From the NCBI RefSeq assembly GCF_018128065.1, contig NZ_CP072359.1:744001-808000 (forward strand): a stretch of 64,000 bases of DNA, read 5' to 3'. The stretch's first letter is position 1, and the number at the start of each line of letters is the position of its first letter. This DNA comes from Prevotella melaninogenica (GTDB taxonomy: Bacteria; Bacteroidota; Bacteroidia; Bacteroidales; Bacteroidaceae). Shown one piece after another: positions 24,952-33,476 of this stretch. Position numbers and translations under genes: made by a program. The notes beneath the pieces are model-generated. The model saw only the letters and a program-made list of their open reading frames with translations, did not search any database and was not told where the DNA came from.

Positions 24952-24963
24952 GCAAACGTTTGC
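24952..24963. promoter_or_regulatory. Candidate LacI-family operator upstream of the alpha-amylase
   Basis: GCAAACGTTTGC is a perfect 12-bp palindrome with the central CG and AAACGTTT core typical of LacI/PurR-family operators. It lies about 90 bases upstream of the amylase start codon. Confidence 0.5.
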
Positions 24964-25018
24964 GCAATATAAAGTATAGAATAACTTCATCGACTCGGAG
25001 TAATATGCTTTAAAACGT

Positions 25019-25026
25019 TATATTTG
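25019..25026 (+). promoter_or_regulatory. Candidate -7 element of the alpha-amylase promoter
   Basis: TATATTTG fits TAnnTTTG 28 bases before the start codon. No good TTTG is seen 19-21 bases upstream, so activator dependence or a false match are both possible. Confidence 0.4.
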
Positions 25027-25053
25027 CAAATAAAACCTAATATATAATTAAAA

Positions 25054-27531
25054 ATGAAACGATTACTTTTACTATTTTCATTCCTGCTGACGTTGCTGCA
25101 GGGATTTAGTCAGGGATGGCCTGCTAAGTATCAAGGAGTTATGCTACAAGCGTTCTATTGGGACTCTTACGAAGACAGCCAATGGACGAAACTGCAATCA
25201 CAAGCCGATGTTATCAGCCAGAGTTTCAATTCTATCTGGGTACCACAGAGTGGTTTCTGTAACACCTTTGGTGATGGCAAGAGTATGGGCTATAACCCTG
25301 TATGGTGGTTCAAGCAGAACAGCTCTTTCGGTACGCAGGACGAACTTAAACAGATGATTGCCACATTTAATGCTAAAAATGTAGCCGTGATAGAGGACGT
25401 GGTGATAAATCATAAGAGCGGTAACACAGACTGGTGCGACTTCCCAGAAGAGGAATGGAATGGGAAGAAACTTAAATGGTCATTGGCTGATATCTGTCGA
25501 GATGACGAGGCTAAAGACAAGTTCCCAGTTTCTGGCAATTACGATACAGGCGACCATTTTGGTTATCGTGACTTAGATCATACGAGCGAGAATGTGCAGA
25601 AGAACGTAAAAACCTATCTGCAGTTTCTCAAGGAAGAAATGGGCTATAAGGGTTTCAGATACGATATGGTGAAGGGCTATGGTGCGGAGTTTATCAAGAT
25701 ATACAACGAAGATGCCAATCCGGAATTTTCTGTTGGAGAGTATTGGGACGCCGATTATAATAACGTGGTAGGCTGGATTAAGGGCACAGGATACACCTCA
25801 GCAGCCTTCGATTTCCCTTTGAAATATATCATTAACAACGCCTTCGGAAACGGTAATTGGGGTGCACTGACCAATAAGGGTGTGGCTGGCGACCCAAATA
25901 TGAGTCGCTATGCGGTGACTTTTATTGACAATCACGATACTTATCGCAACGAAAACGGTGAGAAACTGCAGAACAATATTTTAGCTGCCAATGCTTTCAT
26001 CTTGGCAATGCCGGGTACACCTTGCATCTTCCTTCCTCATTGGAAAGCCTATCAAACGGAGCTGCAGAAGATGATTGCTGCACGTAACGAGGCTGGTATC
26101 ACCAATCAGAGTCGGATTGTTTCTGGCAAGTACTACGATGGTGGATATGTGACAATCGTGCAGGGTGAGAAGAGTAAGATTATGGTTATCAGTGGTTATC
26201 CACAGGGAGTTAACACTGAAGGCTACACACTCGTATCAGCAGGAACGGCAGAAAACCCAAACTATGCTTTCTATAAGGAAACGAATCCTACCAAGGATGT
26301 CACGGTTTATGTGGAAGCAAATGAGCAACCACTTTATCTCTATGCGTGGCAGGACGATAATAGTCCGCTCACTGATGGTTATCCGGGAAGTCTGTTGACA
26401 CAGAAAAGAATGGTGGGTGATAAGGTTTTCTATTATATGACCTTCAAGACCGACCGACTCAACTTCCTGCTCAATAAAGGTGGCGATGCTACGAAGACAG
26501 GCGATATTAAAGGTATTACGAAGGATGTCTTCTATACCTACAGCAACAACAATGCTACGGATAACACCGCACAATATGAGAAAGAAGACGTAGCTGGAGA
26601 AGTTGATTTGCTCACCTTTAAGAACAACGAAACCGTAGCTTTCTTTGAGTCGCCTGCATCATGGAGCAAGGTTGCTTGCTGGGCATGGGATAGCCATTCA
26701 AATTATACAGGTGGAAGCTGGCCGGGACAGCAGTGTGAATACATCGGAAAGGCTGCCAATGGCAACAAAATATGGAAGTGGACCTGCAATGCTACGGGCG
26801 TACCTACAATGATTATGTTTAATAACGGAGTAGCCACAGGTACACAGAAAAGCAATGAATATGCCTTCACCAATGGCGGCTATTACACGATGACGGCAAT
26901 GACCAGTACTGGCAGCAACACCGACAATATCTTTGAACGTGAATTTAAGGAGAATGTGAAGAGTACGCTCTGTCTGCCTTTCAACATCAGTCCGACAGAA
27001 GCTGCACAGCTCAATGGAAAGCTCTATCAGCTGACAGGTGCTGCAAACGGCATCTTTACCTTAAAATCGTGCAACTCAATCGAGGCTTTTAAGCCTTATG
27101 TCTTTATTGCCAACAGCACCGAGAAAAGCCTTCATCCTTTCCAAAATAAGGCACTCCTCTCTGGCAATGCCATTCCTGTAACGATAGGCGAATACAGCTT
27201 TGTGGGTACAATGAGCAAGGTAAAGAAGGTCTCAACAGTCGAAACATCCTATTATATCTATTCTGCAGCCAATGGTAGCTTTGTAAAGGCTAACAACGAT
27301 GGTGGTGTCGTTATCCCTGCCTATCGCTGTTATTTCCAAACAAAATCAAATGCAATAGCACCTGCCAAGATGCAGATTGCCGATGAAACCACTGGCTTAA
27401 GTACACTCACCTTAGACAGTGATGACGACATCTATACCCTGAATGGTTTATGTCTTGGAAAGCGTTTCGCACAATCAAAACTCCCCATGGGTATATACAT
27501 CTACAAAGGAAAAAAGATATTTATAAAATAA
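25054..27531 (+). CDS. Secreted GH13 alpha-amylase with starch-binding modules (825 aa)
   Basis: A signal peptide (MKRLLLLFSFLLTLLQGFSQ) precedes the GH13 barrel: region I AVIEDVVINH (residues 111-120), region II GFRYDMVKGY with nucleophile D204, region III FSVGEYWD with acid/base E229, and region IV FIDNHDT with D295. The enzyme should hydrolyse internal alpha-1,4 bonds of starch. After about residue 410 come two modules that look like CBM26 starch-binding domains (VYVEANEQPLYLYAWQDD...; VAFFESPASWSKVACWAWDS...), then a C-terminal region ending YTLNGLCLGKRFAQ and GIYIYKGKKIFIK, a Por/T9SS-like tail. It is not beside susCD genes; a 60-codon gene follows 4 bases later. Confidence 0.93.
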   Translation: MKRLLLLFSFLLTLLQGFSQGWPAKYQGVMLQAFYWDSYEDSQWTKLQSQADVISQSFNSIWVPQSGFCNTFGDGKSMGYNPVWWFKQNSSFGTQDELKQMIATFNAKNVAVIEDVVINHKSGNTDWCDFPEEEWNGKKLKWSLADICRDDEAKDKFPVSGNYDTGDHFGYRDLDHTSENVQKNVKTYLQFLKEEMGYKGFRYDMVKGYGAEFIKIYNEDANPEFSVGEYWDADYNNVVGWIKGTGYTSAAFDFPLKYIINNAFGNGNWGALTNKGVAGDPNMSRYAVTFIDNHDTYRNENGEKLQNNILAANAFILAMPGTPCIFLPHWKAYQTELQKMIAARNEAGITNQSRIVSGKYYDGGYVTIVQGEKSKIMVISGYPQGVNTEGYTLVSAGTAENPNYAFYKETNPTKDVTVYVEANEQPLYLYAWQDDNSPLTDGYPGSLLTQKRMVGDKVFYYMTFKTDRLNFLLNKGGDATKTGDIKGITKDVFYTYSNNNATDNTAQYEKEDVAGEVDLLTFKNNETVAFFESPASWSKVACWAWDSHSNYTGGSWPGQQCEYIGKAANGNKIWKWTCNATGVPTMIMFNNGVATGTQKSNEYAFTNGGYYTMTAMTSTGSNTDNIFEREFKENVKSTLCLPFNISPTEAAQLNGKLYQLTGAANGIFTLKSCNSIEAFKPYVFIANSTEKSLHPFQNKALLSGNAIPVTIGEYSFVGTMSKVKKVSTVETSYYIYSAANGSFVKANNDGGVVIPAYRCYFQTKSNAIAPAKMQIADETTGLSTLTLDSDDDIYTLNGLCLGKRFAQSKLPMGIYIYKGKKIFIK

Positions 27532-27535
27532 TAAG

Positions 27536-27718
27536 ATGATGAAAAAACAATACTTAAATCCTATAATCGATATTTATACGATAACGACTGAAAGCCTATT
27601 GGATAGTTTTTCAGAGAACACTATTACAGCTCCCGAAGCCCCTAACGACACAGAAGCTGGGGCAAAGGAATATAATTTCGACTTCTGGGAGAAAGAAGAC
27701 GTATACGACAATTTATAA
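27536..27718 (+). CDS. Small acidic protein of the MKKQYLNP type (60 aa)
   Basis: The product starts MMKKQYLNPIIDIYTITTES and continues LLDSFSENT... to an acidic tail (EAGAKEYNFDFWEKEDVYDN). The opening (M)KKxYxxPxIxxxxIxxxxLL is shared by many short Bacteroidota proteins whose role is not known. It follows the amylase stop by 4 bases, so it is very probably co-transcribed. There is no signal peptide. The short conserved leader followed by a variable tail could suit a secreted or modified peptide, but that is speculation. Confidence 0.6.
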   Translation: MMKKQYLNPIIDIYTITTESLLDSFSENTITAPEAPNDTEAGAKEYNFDFWEKEDVYDNL

Positions 27719-27977
27719 CTTTTTAACTCCTATAGGACGTTAGAGCCTGAATCTCTTATTTGCTTGTCTTCATCTTGTTTGTCTTTCAACTTGACGTAGC
27801 CTGTTACACTTTTGTTACAAAGATAAACAATCTACTTGATAAGCAAGTAAGAGGTGTCAAATAAGAGGTGTCAAGTTCTAATATTAGACAGAATGACATC
27901 AAGACAAATAGCCTTTTCATTTTCTCACTGATGATATGGGGGTATTAGTGAGTTGATGAACAAACAAGTTGCTTAAT
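27719..27977. other. Intergenic region holding a fold-back element
   Basis: Apart from the fold-back at 27753-27868 no gene is visible between the small protein and the next IS remnant. Confidence 0.5.
27753..27868. repeat. Fold-back (REP-like) element, copy 2
   Basis: Outer arms CTCTTATTTG (27753) and CAAATAAGAG (27859) are inverted repeats; inside are CTTGTTTGTCTTTCAACTTG and GTTACAAAGATAAACAATC arms around ACGTAGCC. It resembles 18030-18095, sharing the CTTTGTAAC arms and the ACGTAGCC centre. Confidence 0.6.
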
Positions 27978-28032
27978 ACAATAGTCCGTTAAATATTATG
28001 CTGCATCAGCAGCGAAACTAAATATATCATTT
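27978..28032 (-). mobile_element. IS1380-like right-end remnant
   Basis: On the minus strand it encodes the last transposase codons (FSFAADAA, stop) and ends TTTAACGGACTATTGT. Homology to 18890 and 19590 stops at 28032, where a 21-bp repeat begins. Confidence 0.7.
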
Positions 28033-28051
28033 ACTAAAGTTTCCCACCCCT
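28031..28051 (+). repeat. 21-bp direct repeat, left copy (attachment-like or IS end)
   Basis: It begins TTACTAAAG and ends TTTCCCACCCCT. 20 of its 21 bases equal 36115-36135. The pair encloses the restriction-modification region. Because a remnant of another IS lies right beside the second copy, both could instead be termini of that IS. Confidence 0.5.
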
Positions 28052-28125
28052 CTATTTCATGGCTATTTTAGCCAAATTGCTTTGTGAATGCCCATGAACG
28101 TGAGCCGTTAATACTTACTTAAAAA

Positions 28126-28841
28126 ATGTTTACGGTAGGTAGAGTTGTTAAAACAGGTATAAGTGGTGGCATGATTGCTAAAAATGGAAAGTCATACAGA
28201 GCGACTCGGCAAGTAAATGCATGGAATAAGAAAATGGGAAGAAGATATGATTCACGTATAGTGCATCGAGAACCTGCAGCTCCTCGGCGAGGACTACATC
28301 AAGCAGATGAAGCGCGACCTAACGTCCCTGACCTTCCAAACCTCTATCCAGTGTCAGAGGATTGGAATTGCCAAGGACGGTTTCTATTCATCCATGCGCG
28401 AGGCGCACAAGTACGATGCCACGGACTACGACTATATCGATAAGAACTTCCCATTATCCCAAATCTCTCTCAACCCTTTACTCTCGACTCGCAGATGAAC
28501 GCCACGGCTGGCAGGTGGAGGCTGTCTATCTCGGCAACCCGATGTGCCACAACGAGAAATATTTCCTCATCAACCAAGGCTTTGTGGGCAAGCTGCGACT
28601 CATGCTATTCTTCAACCGCTCCAACAACTCCGACCTTATTCTTGCCATCCATTCGGCAGGTGTCAGCCGAAGGCGCAACGGCTTCCGTAAGGACAAGTCA
28701 GGCGAAAAGCTCTCAGAGAGTGAAGAAGACTTCCTCGAACACCGCACCGACGGCTCCGACACTTTCGATACCCTCTATATCGGTTGCGAGAAGTTCCCCG
28801 TTCACAACATCGTGAACGTACCTGTTAGTGGTGTGATGTAG
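28126..28841 (+). pseudogene. Broken gene of phage- or element-like origin
   Basis: Three reading-frame segments look protein-like but lie in different frames: KTGISGGMIAKNGKSYRATR (from 28126), IENLQLLGEDYIKQMKRDLT and SLTFQTSIQCQRIGIAKDGF (from about 28264), and DERHGWQVEAVYLGNPMCHN then YFLINQGFVGKLRLMLFFNR through a stop at 28841. GC content is clearly higher than in neighbouring DNA. The middle segment recalls large phage or mobile-element proteins (possibly terminase-like), but I cannot assign it with confidence. At least two frameshifts make it non-functional, unless the segments are separate small genes. Confidence 0.45.
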
Positions 28842-28860
28842 TCTAAAATCCCTCATAAAC

Positions 28861-29039
28861 GAGGGTGTGTCAAAATGCAAATTAATAACTTGACATCTTT
28901 CAAACTATAAGTATTTTTTCTTAAAGCAAAGAAAAGACCATTTCTTTACTCAAAATCGAGTACAGAAATGGTCATTCTTTATTGGATTGTTTCAAACTGT
29001 AAGATTATCAAAATAGTATTTGCATTTTGACACACCCTC
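28861..29039 (+). mobile_element. 179-bp MITE, copy 2
   Basis: Same termini (GAGGGTGTGTCAAAATGC and inverse), same length and same central palindrome (AAAGACCATTTCTTTACTC...) as the copy at 9472. It lies between the broken gene and the restriction-modification operon. Confidence 0.9.
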
Positions 29040-29130
29040 GTTTTTCTTATTATTTGCCCTCTATTTTATTCAAAAATGCACGTTTATGACAAATGGTTAT
29101 CATAAAATGACCAAAGTATAAAAAAAGTGG

Positions 29131-29138
29131 TAACTTTG
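29131..29138 (+). promoter_or_regulatory. Candidate -7 element and operator of the restriction-modification operon
   Basis: TAACTTTG fits TAnnTTTG 26 bases before the regulator gene. GGTTAT...ATGACC (29094-29111) is an imperfect dyad upstream, a possible binding site for the encoded regulator. Confidence 0.4.
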
Positions 29139-29163
29139 ACGCATAGATAAAATCATAAATGAC

Positions 29164-29397
29164 ATGGCAAAGACTACGTGCAGAAACCGATTGCGTGTTT
29201 TTATGGCTGACAAATATTTAACCAATAGCGACTTGGCAACAAAGATGAATCTATCTGAGGTTACCATATCACGTTGGCGTTCAAACAGAATACAACCATC
29301 TGTGTTGCAGTTGGTAGAGTTGGCCGAAATATTAAAGGTCGATATTAAAGACCTTTTGGAGATAAACCATAATGAAGAAAATAGATTAGCTTTATGA
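29164..29397 (+). CDS. XRE-family helix-turn-helix regulator, probable controller protein (77 aa)
   Basis: The whole protein is one Cro/CI-type helix-turn-helix domain: LRVFMADKYLTNSDLATKMN, LSEVTISRWRSNRIQPSVLQ, LVELAEILKVDIKDLL. Small free-standing proteins of this kind at the head of restriction-modification operons act as controller (C) proteins that delay endonuclease expression until DNA is methylated. Its stop overlaps the start of the next small gene by 4 bases (ATGA), and the methyltransferase follows within 165 bases. The control role is inferred from context. Confidence 0.85.
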   Translation: MAKTTCRNRLRVFMADKYLTNSDLATKMNLSEVTISRWRSNRIQPSVLQLVELAEILKVDIKDLLEINHNEENRLAL

Positions 29398-29546
29398 GTG
29401 AAGAAAAACAGATGCTGCTTCAAGAGCAAATAAATAAAATTGAGGATGTAATCGCCACACTCAACCAACAATTTCAAGGAGAAGATTTGGATGACGAGAC
29501 GAATTTCTTGACTATTGTTCGTGACAACCTCAAAGAAATTAAATAA
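29394..29546 (+). CDS. Small acidic coiled-coil protein (50 aa)
   Basis: The ATG overlaps the regulator's stop as ATGA and the frame ends 15 bases before the methyltransferase start. The product (MSEEKQMLLQEQINKIEDVI, ATLNQQFQGEDLDDE..., ending NLKEIK) is a heptad-rich helix with an acidic middle. It is too short for a domain call. The overlap and spacing make it likely to be a real, co-translated gene, perhaps a partner of the regulator or of the methyltransferase. Confidence 0.6.
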   Translation: MSEEKQMLLQEQINKIEDVIATLNQQFQGEDLDDETNFLTIVRDNLKEIK

Positions 29547-29560
29547 TAAAGAGAAACTGA

Positions 29561-30610
29561 ATGAACAAGAAACATACATTCATTGACCTCTTTTCAGGAT
29601 GTGGCGGTTTGTCGCTTGGATTTGAAATGGCAGGTTTTGAAAGTCTTATTGCCATAGACCATTGGCAAGATGCACTGAGGACCTACGCATATAATCGTCC
29701 TGGTGCGAAAACCTTGTGTGCAGACCTTTTGGCATTGACACCACAAGAAGTTGAAGAGGCGATACAAACGAATAATGTAGATGTCATTATCGGTGGACCT
29801 CCTTGTCAGGGTTTTTCTGTTGCAGGAAAAAGAATAATAGAGGACGAGCGAAACCAACTCTATAAAAGGTTTGTTGCAATGGTGGCTCATTTCCAGCCCA
29901 AGGCTTTTGTCATGGAAAATGTGCCTAACATATTGTCAATGGGAGAGGGTGTTATCAAAAAGGCAATCCTTGATGATTTTGAGGCATTGGGATACAATGT
30001 TCAATGCAAGGTGCTTACTGCCTCGAATTATGGCGTACCTCAAAATAGAAGAAGAGCTGTTTTCGTTGGCTTGAAAAATGGCGAGTTCGACTTTAATCTG
30101 CCAGAGGTAGAGCATAAGGTTACAACAGGTGAAGCATTGTCAGACTTGCCTGAATGCTCTATGACAGATGGCGACAAGTATGCGGTAGAGCCTCAGAACG
30201 ATTATCAAAAATTTATCCGTGCAAACAGCAGTGGTGTTTTTAATCATGAGACTACCGAACACAACCAAAAGACAATAGACATTATCAACCTTGTTCCTGA
30301 CGGCGGCAACTACAAAGACCTGCCCGAATCTTTACAGGGTATAAGAAAAGTTCATATCGCATGGACACGCTTAAACAGTAAAGCACCAAGTATAACCATT
30401 GATACAGGACACAGACATCACTTTCACTACAAATGGAATAGAGTTCCAACAGTTAGAGAGAGTGCAAGAATACAATCATTTCCAGACACGTTTGTGTTCA
30501 CATGCAGTAAAACGAGCCAATACAAACAGGTCGGCAATGCCGTCCCCCCATTGATGGCGAACGCTATTGCTAAACATTTGAAAGAAACATTATGGCCAAG
30601 CAAGAAATAA
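29561..30610 (+). CDS. DNA (cytosine-5) methyltransferase 1 (349 aa)
   Basis: All key m5C motifs are visible: motif I FIDLFSGCGGLSLGFEMAGF (residues 7-26), motif IV GGPPCQGFSVAGK with catalytic C82, motif VI MENVPN near residue 118, motif VIII QNRRRAVFVG, and motifs IX-X ESARIQSFPDTF and QVGNAVPPLMANAIA. The region between VIII and IX (target recognition) is short. The enzyme transfers a methyl group from S-adenosylmethionine to cytosine in the host copy of the recognition site. It overlaps the endonuclease gene by 19 bases. Confidence 0.96.
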   Translation: MNKKHTFIDLFSGCGGLSLGFEMAGFESLIAIDHWQDALRTYAYNRPGAKTLCADLLALTPQEVEEAIQTNNVDVIIGGPPCQGFSVAGKRIIEDERNQLYKRFVAMVAHFQPKAFVMENVPNILSMGEGVIKKAILDDFEALGYNVQCKVLTASNYGVPQNRRRAVFVGLKNGEFDFNLPEVEHKVTTGEALSDLPECSMTDGDKYAVEPQNDYQKFIRANSSGVFNHETTEHNQKTIDIINLVPDGGNYKDLPESLQGIRKVHIAWTRLNSKAPSITIDTGHRHHFHYKWNRVPTVRESARIQSFPDTFVFTCSKTSQYKQVGNAVPPLMANAIAKHLKETLWPSKK

Positions 30611-32079
30611 AATACTATAATCTGCCAGACAAATACTGGCATAGAATCCATTTTGTACGACCACGCTTCAAAAGCAATATTGAGAATGTTCTTCTTTATA
30701 TGGCTGGAGAATGTTGCCGCATTCCAGATTGTAGTTGTGAGGATTATAATAAGAAGTACTTGAATGCCATAAGGATGTTCCCTGGTAACATTGATATGGC
30801 AGAAAAGACTTTACATAATTGGCGAACAGAAATCCCAGCACTCTTTGGCTTCTATGTAGAAGACAAGGAGGCTGACATTACTCGTACATCCAAAATGGCA
30901 ACGTTCTTGTACGAGAACCAAGACCTCACTCAGTTTTTCAGACTTTTCCTTATGTCATTTCAATTCCCTGGTGGGCACATGAAGCCACAGGACTTGAAGG
31001 ACATTATCTATTTGAATATACGATTCAAACCAGCCAAGACCATCATTCAGGTATTATTGGCAGGTAATGAGCTGTTGAGTTCCGAAAACAGCGTAAAGGA
31101 GATGTCTTTGTCTGCCGAGGAAGCCACCTACTGCATATTTAACGATGTTCGAGTAACCAGTGGGCAGATTTCTCCTAAGCAAGTTGCCAAGACCATCCTT
31201 GACAACCGTAAGAATCAAATCAAATACTATAACCCAGCCGACCCACATACGAAGTCACTCACAGGTGCTTCACGCACAAAGGGTGATATGACAAGGTATG
31301 CTGGAGACATTCTTGATTACATGGAGCTTGCCGATTTGCTTACCAAAAATGGCAGCTACTTTTATCTGAAAGGCAATGAGCTCCAAGCTATTCAGGCCTT
31401 TGCCAAGGATAAAACTTGGTTTAAGGGATATGAATCTTTCTATGGTCAGAATGACCTCGACACCGCAAGTCTTTCAGCTGTAGAGCCAAATTGGTTTGCA
31501 TACGTCAACGACTCCATGAAGCCAGATATGTTCAAGACCGACATCAGAAGTCTGCTGCAACAAGATGATGAAATAGATATTGTATTCGGTGAGAGAATAC
31601 AGGATGTTGTCTCTGGCGATAGAACGACAAAGGACATAGGAAACCTTGGCGAAGCAATTATTTGTGGTCATGAAAAGATGCGTTTGAAAATCAATGGCTA
31701 CGGCGAGCAATTCATTAAACTCGTCCAAATTGTTGACAGCCCATCATACCGTCCGGGCTTTGACATAGATAGCTTTGAGGGTGACGGAACCGAGGACCAC
31801 CGCTATATTGAAGTAAAGACAACTGTGAGCAAACAGAAAATCCAGATGTACGGCTTCCACATGTCGCCAAACGAGTGGCGAGTTGCCAATACAATCAAAG
31901 AGCATTACTGTGTCTATCGCTTGATGCTTAGTGCGCATAGCAAGGTACTGATTGTTCTCAGGAACCCAGTTGCTTTATACAAGACAGATAAGATTGAAGC
32001 GATGCCACGTGATGGTATGGAAGTTTCTTTCGACTCAAACATGTTTGAACCAACAGAAATTTTAGCATGGAAAAGATAA
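30592..32079 (+). CDS. Restriction endonuclease with DUF3883-like C-terminal nuclease domain (495 aa)
   Basis: The N-terminal 370 residues are unlike anything I can name and probably form the DNA-recognition part. The C-terminal domain has IGNLGEAIICGHEKMRL, then PGFDIDSFEGDG (D391/D393) and HRYIEVKTTVS (E407, K409), the D...ExK signature of PD-(D/E)XK nucleases of the DUF3883/NERD-like type. It lies between and overlaps two cytosine methyltransferase genes (19 and 13 bases), the layout of a type II restriction-modification system. The recognition site cannot be predicted. Confidence 0.85.
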   Translation: MAKQEIKYYNLPDKYWHRIHFVRPRFKSNIENVLLYMAGECCRIPDCSCEDYNKKYLNAIRMFPGNIDMAEKTLHNWRTEIPALFGFYVEDKEADITRTSKMATFLYENQDLTQFFRLFLMSFQFPGGHMKPQDLKDIIYLNIRFKPAKTIIQVLLAGNELLSSENSVKEMSLSAEEATYCIFNDVRVTSGQISPKQVAKTILDNRKNQIKYYNPADPHTKSLTGASRTKGDMTRYAGDILDYMELADLLTKNGSYFYLKGNELQAIQAFAKDKTWFKGYESFYGQNDLDTASLSAVEPNWFAYVNDSMKPDMFKTDIRSLLQQDDEIDIVFGERIQDVVSGDRTTKDIGNLGEAIICGHEKMRLKINGYGEQFIKLVQIVDSPSYRPGFDIDSFEGDGTEDHRYIEVKTTVSKQKIQMYGFHMSPNEWRVANTIKEHYCVYRLMLSAHSKVLIVLRNPVALYKTDKIEAMPRDGMEVSFDSNMFEPTEILAWKR

Positions 32080-33449
32080 AAGTAGCCTCGCTGTTTTGTG
32101 GATGTGGTGGCATGGACTTAGGCGTGTTGGGCGGTTTCTCTTATCTTGGAAAAGAGTATAAGAAGAATCCGTTTGAAATTGTCTACTCTGTTGACAACGA
32201 CAATTACTGTACTCAAATATATAATGCCAACTTTGAACATAAGTGCATCGTTAAAGATGTACGCGATATTGACATCAACGAGATACCAGACTTCGATATG
32301 CTTATTGGCGGTTTTCCTTGTCAGTCATTTTCTATTTCTGCACAAAATCCGCCACGCTTGGGATATAAGGATGAAAGGGGAATGCTCTTCTTTGAGATGG
32401 TAAAAATCTTAAAGGAGCGTCAACCTCGTTTCTTTATTGCAGAGAATGTCAAGGGATTACTCTCTGCTAATAAAGGACAAGCCTTCCCTATGATTATGAG
32501 CGAGTTTAAGGCAGCTGGCTATACCGTTGTACATAAACTGCTCAATGCTTCGGAATATGGCGTTCCTCAAAAACGAGAGCGTGTCATCATCATTGGTTTT
32601 CGGGATTTTGAAGACTACCATAAATTTTCCTATCCAGCAAAAGTCAAACAGGCAGACAGAAAGGTTTTGCGTGATGTCATTTCGCAAGAATCCGACACCG
32701 ACGAATCATTATTCTTCAGTGAAAAGGCTGTTGCTGGCATGATGGCTGTTCGTCAAAAGATGAACAAAGGACGAGCCATGCAACTTGATGAGCCGTGTAA
32801 TACGATAAGTGCACACCTTGCAAAAGTAAGCCTAAACAGCACAGACCCCGTCTATATGGTTGGTGAGCGTTACAGAAGATTCTCTTCTCGTGAGGCGGCA
32901 CGTATACAGTCGTTCCCCGACACTTTCCTGTTTGATTCTGTGTCACAGATAAGACAATACAAGGCAATCGGTAATGCAGTGCCACCAGTTATGATGTGGC
33001 ACATAGCCCATACTCTTGTTAAATGTGTTTCAAAGCAAGCCCCCTTACCTTTAGTTCACAAATACCAAAGTTTAGAAGAGGAAGAAACAAATGGAGAATG
33101 GATTCAATTGTCCCTCTTTGAGCCGAAAGCTCTATACTTCTCAAAGCATAATCGAGGCACTTTGATTGCATATTGTAGCAAGGCCGAAAACAAAAATATC
33201 TTCAGGTACATGCAGTTCAAATATGGAATTAGCGATTCTGACATAGAAGAGCATCCTGAATTGCTCAGTATTAGTCGCTTGGTTTTGCACGACAAGGAGC
33301 GAGTTATCGGCTACTATATTGTAGAGTCTGTTGGACTTGACAAAGCAAAAGGCACAAAGAGCAAGAAACCGTCTTTGGTGTATATGTTAGAAGGGACAAA
33401 TGAGCCTATTCCACATATTAGTAGTACAGACATAAACCTTGTGATATAA
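32067..33449 (+). CDS. DNA (cytosine-5) methyltransferase 2 (460 aa)
   Basis: Motif I is ASLFCGCGGMDLGVLGGF, motif IV GGFPCQSFSIS with catalytic C85, then AENVKGLLSANKG, QKRERVIIIGF, REAARIQSFPDTF and YKAIGNAVPPVM. Residues about 325-460 form a C-terminal extension (PLVHKYQSLEEEE..., then SRLVLHDKERVIGYYIVESV) absent from the first methyltransferase. The two enzymes differ enough to have separate targets or to methylate the two strands of one asymmetric site. The start overlaps the endonuclease gene by 13 bases. Confidence 0.95.
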   Translation: MEKIKVASLFCGCGGMDLGVLGGFSYLGKEYKKNPFEIVYSVDNDNYCTQIYNANFEHKCIVKDVRDIDINEIPDFDMLIGGFPCQSFSISAQNPPRLGYKDERGMLFFEMVKILKERQPRFFIAENVKGLLSANKGQAFPMIMSEFKAAGYTVVHKLLNASEYGVPQKRERVIIIGFRDFEDYHKFSYPAKVKQADRKVLRDVISQESDTDESLFFSEKAVAGMMAVRQKMNKGRAMQLDEPCNTISAHLAKVSLNSTDPVYMVGERYRRFSSREAARIQSFPDTFLFDSVSQIRQYKAIGNAVPPVMMWHIAHTLVKCVSKQAPLPLVHKYQSLEEEETNGEWIQLSLFEPKALYFSKHNRGTLIAYCSKAENKNIFRYMQFKYGISDSDIEEHPELLSISRLVLHDKERVIGYYIVESVGLDKAKGTKSKKPSLVYMLEGTNEPIPHISSTDINLVI

Positions 33450-33476
33450 AACAGATAGTACACCCTCTGTAACAAT

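Noticed and set aside
26196..26204. DnaA box (TTATCCACA) as an origin signal
   Set aside because: A single perfect box inside the amylase coding sequence with no neighbouring boxes; expected by chance.
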